From positions 930,001 to 994,000 of the forward strand of contig AP028876.1 of NCBI GenBank assembly GCA_036323355.1: a stretch of 64,000 nt of DNA. Reading direction: 5' to 3'. A model generated the notes under the pieces. That model saw nothing but the letters and a program-made list of their open reading frames with translations, was not told the DNA's origin and searched no databases. The stretch is from Gottschalkiaceae bacterium SANA. Its GTDB lineage: Bacteria > Bacillota > Clostridia > Tissierellales > GPF-1. Shown piece by piece: positions 60,588 through 64,000 of this stretch. Within the stretch, counting starts at the first letter, position 1, and each line of letters opens with the position of its first letter. The position numbers were made by a program, and so were the translations under genes.

Positions 60588-60710
60588 GAAAAGTTTATAT
60601 TTAACACGTTAATCGAAGGAAAGTTTATTTGCAATCGAACTTCATTCAAAAGAAGGTTCGTGTAGTGGTAGACGAATCGAGTGCCGAGAAAAATTTTCAT
60701 GCATAGGAAA

Positions 60711-60739
60711 AGGGAAGCGAATTCGCTTCCCTATTTTTT
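60711..60739 (+). terminator. Terminator with palindrome identical to the one at 58365
   Basis: Core GGGAAGCGAATTCGCTTCCC (60712-60731) followed by seven T on the plus strand and only four T on the minus strand. No plus-strand gene precedes it within 2.3 kb, though the minus-strand recU gene ends here. Confidence 0.7.
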
Positions 60740-61249
60740 TGCGCTGATATAGGTGTTAACAGCGGATAAGTAATTGGGTAAACCTTGTTCCATGGGGATT
60801 GGGTATCCTTTTTCTTCCATGGCATCTAAGGGAATGGATTGTCGCGAGGATTCATACCAGTAGTAATTTAAAAGTTCTAGTGGAATGAGATGAAATCCCC
60901 CGGTGATTTTAAAGTGGCAGATGATAAAAGCACAACCGCCTTGTTTTTTAAAGGTGTTCATATAAACAATTTGATGTTCGTGAATGTTTTTTAGGGGCAG
61001 GTATTTTTGATTGGTTTCTTTAACATCGAAGCAGAGACCAAATCCTTGACACATACCGATATAATCCACGGTTGATTTTTTTTCAAAAAAGGCTTTGTTG
61101 ATAATCCCGTCACCAATCTCAATAACCTTGATGGGAACTGGAACCTTGGTTACCAAGGCCAGTTCTTGGCGGTCATAAAGGGCATTGACTTCATCGATCA
61201 GGTTCTCGGTATAATCACCTCGATGATTGAAGCTTTTCCAACGTGTCAT
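60731..61249 (-). CDS. recU: Holliday junction resolvase RecU
   Basis: A 172-residue RecU: NHRGDYTENLIDEVNALY, VTKVPVPIKVIEI, KKSTVDYIGMCQG with the active-site Asp, FDVKETNQKYLPLKNI and HEHQIVYM, the nuclease core. It cleaves Holliday junctions in recombination and chromosome segregation in Bacillota. ATG 61249 follows GGAGGCG and overlaps rnhB by four bases. Usually recU sits beside a penicillin-binding protein gene; here it follows rnhB. Confidence 0.92.
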   Translation of the reverse strand: MTRWKSFNHRGDYTENLIDEVNALYDRQELALVTKVPVPIKVIEIGDGIINKAFFEKKSTVDYIGMCQGFGLCFDVKETNQKYLPLKNIHEHQIVYMNTFKKQGGCAFIICHFKITGGFHLIPLELLNYYWYESSRQSIPLDAMEEKGYPIPMEQGLPNYLSAVNTYISAKK

Positions 61250-61881
61250 TTTTCGCCTCCTGTAAATTTGCGGCAAAAGGTTCTTCTGTGCCATGGAGTG
61301 AGCCCGTGGGCGATGATTGCTTCTTGATGTTGTTTGGTGCCATACCCTTTGTGCTTGGCAAATCCATATTGGGGTGCCTGGCTATCATAATGTTCGATTA
61401 CGTATTGGTCACGACCCGTCTTGGCCAAGATGCTGGCAGCGGCAATACAGGCGCTTTTGGTGTCGCCTTTGACGATGTTTTCAGAGGAGGCAATGCCTGT
61501 ATTTTTATAATTGCCGTCGATCAAAATATGTTTTGGATGGATATGAAACTGTTCGGCCAGATGATCCAGTGCACGCTGAAAGGCCAGAAAGTTTGCTTTT
61601 TGTATGCCAATGGTGTCAACTTCTTCTGGGCTAGCCATGCCAATACCCCACTGGGCTAAAGATTTGATTTCTTCTGCGAGGACGTAGCGTTTTTTTTCAG
61701 CAATTTTTTTACTGTCGTTGAGGTCTTGTGGCCAAGGGGTATTCGGTAGAATTACAGCGGCAGCAAACACGGGTCCAGCTAGGCATCCGCGGCCAGCTTC
61801 ATCGATTCCGCAAAGGTTCACATCGTTATAGGTGTTGTCGTAAGCATATAAGTTTGTTAGTCGCTCGTCTCTTTTCGTCAT
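61246..61881 (-). CDS. rnhB: Ribonuclease HII
   Basis: A 211-residue RNase HII with CGIDEAGRGCLAGP (catalytic D, E), LNDSKK, HILIDGNYK and VKGDTKSACIAAASILAK, completing the DEDD site. It cuts RNA in RNA-DNA hybrids and single ribonucleotides in DNA. GGAGAATAAA precedes ATG 61881. Operon with recU. Confidence 0.95.
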   Translation of the reverse strand: MTKRDERLTNLYAYDNTYNDVNLCGIDEAGRGCLAGPVFAAAVILPNTPWPQDLNDSKKIAEKKRYVLAEEIKSLAQWGIGMASPEEVDTIGIQKANFLAFQRALDHLAEQFHIHPKHILIDGNYKNTGIASSENIVKGDTKSACIAAASILAKTGRDQYVIEHYDSQAPQYGFAKHKGYGTKQHQEAIIAHGLTPWHRRTFCRKFTGGEK

Positions 61882-61994
61882 TTTATTCTCCAGTCATTGA
61901 AATGTTCGGGTCTTTCCGTTAATATAAAGGTTGAATCAAATAGAACCAATTTCATTTTATCATTGATTCGATTGAGGAAAAAGGAGTGTTTTTT

Positions 61995-62240
61995 ATGAAG
62001 GATTATTTAGAGGAACATTATAAACAGGTATTTGATAAAACCTACGAGAGTTTGATGGTTGATCGGGAGACAAACCCCAACCTTAAATTAGAAGATTTGG
62101 AGCGATTGTTGGATAGCTTGTATATTCGCATGGGTGATGATCAAGGTGGACGCGGCGATATAATGGATGCGGCTAACAGTGCAGAGATTGCTGCGGTGGA
62201 AATTGTCATTCACGATTGGAAAGAAGAAGGAAAAAAATAG
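61995..62240 (+). CDS. Small acidic protein, unknown
   Basis: An 81-residue soluble, acidic, mostly helical protein (KDYLEEHYKQVFDKTYESLM; RMGDDQGGRGDIMDAANSAE, cited in parts). AAGGAG lies eight bases before ATG 61995. It precedes the MATE gene by 12 bases, probably in one operon. No family recognised; not a membrane protein. Confidence 0.65.
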   Translation: MKDYLEEHYKQVFDKTYESLMVDRETNPNLKLEDLERLLDSLYIRMGDDQGGRGDIMDAANSAEIAAVEIVIHDWKEEGKK

Positions 62241-62252
62241 GAGAATGCGAAG

Positions 62253-63596
62253 ATGAATAAGGATTTTGTAAAAAGATTGTTATCGATTGCGGTGCCTGTT
62301 ACCTTGCAAAATCTGATTGCATCTTCATTGAATCTGGTGGATACCATTATGATTGGTTCTCTGGGTGAGGGGTCAATTGCCGCGGTCGGTTTGGCCAATC
62401 AATTTTTCTTTTTGTTTCATTTGTTAATCTTTGGTACATTGAGTGGAATGACGGTTTTCATTGCGCAATTCTGGGGTAAAAAAGATTTACCGAATATCCA
62501 TAGCACCCTTGGATTGGGTTTGACCATTGCATTGATGGGGACTGCGGTATTTGCCAGCCTGGGATGGTTGGCGCCTCATTTGGTTTTGGGTTTTTATTCC
62601 AAGGATCCAGAAGTGATCCGGCTGGGTAGCCAGTACTTACGAATTGTGGTGTTCTGTTATTTGCCCACAGCCCTTTCCTTTGCATTTGGATTCTCATCCC
62701 GCTCGATTGGGAATGCAAAACTGCCGATGATTGTGAGTATGATTGCCCTTGGAAGCAATACACTTTTGAATTATTGCCTAATATACGGGAATTTTGGATT
62801 TCCGCAGTTGGGGGTGCAGGGGGCGGCAATTGCAACAGCAATTGCTCGTTGGATGGAGTTTTTCCTGATAATCATCTTGATGAAGCGTCAGGGGAGTCCC
62901 TTATTGACGAAGATTTCGGCCTATTTTTCATATTCGAAGGAATTTGTGTTGACGGTCTTAAAGACATCTGGTCCCGTCATTTTCAATGAATTTTTGTGGG
63001 CGCTAGGCATGACCTTACACATGGTTGCCTATGCCCATATTGGCACCCAAGCGGTGGCGAGTATTCAAATTGCCAATACCATTAATGGACTGTTTATTGT
63101 CTTTGGATTTGGTGTTGCCAATGCTTGTGCGGTAATCCTAGGTAACACCCTGGGAGAAGGAAAAATTGAAGAGGCAAAGCAGGAGGGCCGTTGGTTCCTG
63201 ATGATTGCCTGCTCGGTGGGTCTTGTTCTGGGCGCGGTTCTGTTCTTCAGCAAGCCATTTGCACTTCAGTTCTATACGGTACAAAATGATACCCTGCAAA
63301 TTGCTAGTGGTTTGCTGACAGTAATGGCGATTTCTATGCCCCTTCGCATGATGAATGCGACGACCATTGTTGGCGTACTAAGAAGTGGTGGCGACACGCG
63401 ATTCGCTTTGCTTGTTGATGTGGGCTCGGTTTGGTTTGTGGGAACGGCATTGGCCTTTTTTGGTGCTTATATTCTTCATTGGCCGATTGTCTGGGTTTTT
63501 GCGCTGGTTAACCTGATGGAGGTTACCAAGACAGCGGTGGGTCTGCCACGGGTTTTGACCAACCGATGGGCAAAGAATCTGGTGGATGAATTATAA
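62253..63596 (+). CDS. MATE-family multidrug or metabolite exporter
   Basis: A 447-residue protein with twelve predicted helices and MATE words IAVPVTLQNLIASSLNLVDTIMIGSLG (start only cited), GLANQFFFLFHLLIFGT, VQGAAIATAIARWMEF. It exports cationic compounds by Na+ or H+ exchange. GGAGAATGCG precedes the ATG. Strong terminator after. Confidence 0.92.
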   Translation: MNKDFVKRLLSIAVPVTLQNLIASSLNLVDTIMIGSLGEGSIAAVGLANQFFFLFHLLIFGTLSGMTVFIAQFWGKKDLPNIHSTLGLGLTIALMGTAVFASLGWLAPHLVLGFYSKDPEVIRLGSQYLRIVVFCYLPTALSFAFGFSSRSIGNAKLPMIVSMIALGSNTLLNYCLIYGNFGFPQLGVQGAAIATAIARWMEFFLIIILMKRQGSPLLTKISAYFSYSKEFVLTVLKTSGPVIFNEFLWALGMTLHMVAYAHIGTQAVASIQIANTINGLFIVFGFGVANACAVILGNTLGEGKIEEAKQEGRWFLMIACSVGLVLGAVLFFSKPFALQFYTVQNDTLQIASGLLTVMAISMPLRMMNATTIVGVLRSGGDTRFALLVDVGSVWFVGTALAFFGAYILHWPIVWVFALVNLMEVTKTAVGLPRVLTNRWAKNLVDEL

Positions 63597-63640
63597 GGTT
63601 AATTAATGAACGAGAATTAAAAATAACGCGATCAGTAATA

Positions 63641-63680
63641 GAAAAAGAAGGATTTCCAATAATGGAAATCCTTCTTTTTC
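63641..63680. terminator. Bidirectional terminator between MATE and OmpA-like genes
   Basis: Perfect 17-pair stem GAAAAAGAAGGATTTCC / GGAAATCCTTCTTTTTC with loop AATAAT, T and A tracts on the flanks. Confidence 0.8.
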
Positions 63681-64000
63681 TTAGTTTGATTGATCTGATG
63701 CATTTTCATCATTTGACGATGAAGCGATGCCCATCAATTGATCGGTACCATTGAGATATTCGTTGATCAAGTTTTGAAGGTTTGGATCCTTCAAGCCAAT
63801 GGCAATTTCTATCCGTCGGTTTTTCGCCCAAGCTTCTTCTGTTGCACTTGAGTCAATAGGGCGGTACTCCGAGTAACCAGAGGCTGCGATGTATTCGCCG
63901 TATTTACCTTCTAGGTTTGGATTGACGGAAGCCATATAGTCTGTAACAGCCGATGCGCGGTCTGTGGAAAGCTTTCGATTGGGACTCATGCCCGGTCGCT
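63681..64000 (-). CDS. OmpA-like peptidoglycan-binding protein (MotB-type), cut off by window
   Basis: The frame runs open to base 64000 on the minus strand, so only the C-terminal 106 residues or so are seen. They match the OmpA/MotB peptidoglycan-binding domain: PNRKLSTDRASAVTDYMA, YIAASGYSEYRPI and AKNRRIEIAI, which holds the diaminopimelate-binding Arg and Asp region. A Ser/Asn/Asp-rich tail ends the protein. Full gene could be MotB or an OmpA-family lipoprotein; the start is outside. Confidence 0.8.
   Translation of the reverse strand, partial: RPGMSPNRKLSTDRASAVTDYMASVNPNLEGKYGEYIAASGYSEYRPIDSSATEEAWAKNRRIEIAIGLKDPNLQNLINEYLNGTDQLMGIASSSNDENASDQSN

Noticed and set aside
60527-60710. 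T-box leader before ilvB
   Set aside because: The likely promoter leaves about 25 bases of leader and no T-box words are visible.

Overview
The window looks like chromosome of an anaerobic or fermentative Gram-positive bacterium of the Bacillota, most likely class Clostridia; I cannot name a genus. The evidence is strong AGGAGG-type ribosome binding sites, sigma-A-like promoters, lipoprotein signal peptides with lipoboxes, class III fructose bisphosphatase, RecU, a hybrid-cluster protein, M42 aminopeptidases and a phosphotransacetylase. About 67 protein genes (three cut off or broken) and one tRNA gene are supported. No CRISPR array, prophage, insertion sequence or rRNA was seen.

Layout. 1-8 kb: a truncated ABC exporter operon with a GntR regulator, MntP, an HD-GYP sensor, MsrA, an HD hydrolase, an Xaa-Pro aminopeptidase and a HAD phosphatase. 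8-12.1 kb: a seven-gene operon resembling the Bacillus sigY-yxl cassette (PLDc_N-like protein, ABC exporter, alpha/beta hydrolase, ECF sigma factor, zinc-finger anti-sigma, zinc-ribbon membrane protein), preceded by an ECF-type promoter. 12.2-18.4 kb: a UvrD helicase with an embedded DEDDh exonuclease, Fbp and Hcp. 18.5-29.9 kb: the main system, a flavin-based extracellular electron transfer (EET) locus. A nine-gene minus-strand operon encodes Ndh2-DoxX, EetA-like, EetB-like, polyprenyl synthase, UbiD, UbiA, UbiX and an ABC importer pair without its own binding protein. Divergent from it are a PplA-like flavolipoprotein with four FMN-binding domains (from an internal 747-bp duplication) and an ApbE/FmnB flavin transferase.

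29.9-39.8 kb: a secreted 5'-nucleotidase, an AcoX/NAD-kinase-like protein, cold-shock protein, tRNA-Gly, flavin reductase, class III aminotransferase, U32 protein, an orphan substrate-binding lipoprotein and an amidohydrolase. 39.9-47.7 kb: a DhaL-DegV fusion (single-chain FakA/FakB-like), a DUF1295 membrane protein, two FAD oxidoreductases, an inositol monophosphatase-like enzyme and Pta. 47.7-51 kb: a Crp-type regulator with a complete second SBP-dependent importer and, upstream, a 41-bp tandem repeat. 51-55.6 kb: a TPR-like membrane protein and three tandem M42 aminopeptidase paralogues, the middle one lacking catalytic glutamates. 55.6-64 kb: an orphan gene remnant, a lone type IV pilin, a TetR-radical SAM pair, IlvBN flanked by identical 20-bp palindromes, RecU, RNase HII, a MATE exporter and a truncated OmpA-like gene.

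How it fits together: Ndh2 would pass NADH electrons to a demethylmenaquinone-type quinone whose tail and ring processing are encoded in the same operon, and the quinol would pass them to the FMN groups that FmnB attaches to the surface lipoprotein. No head-group synthesis genes are visible here, so the co-operonic ABC importer may bring in a ring precursor; that last step is inference.
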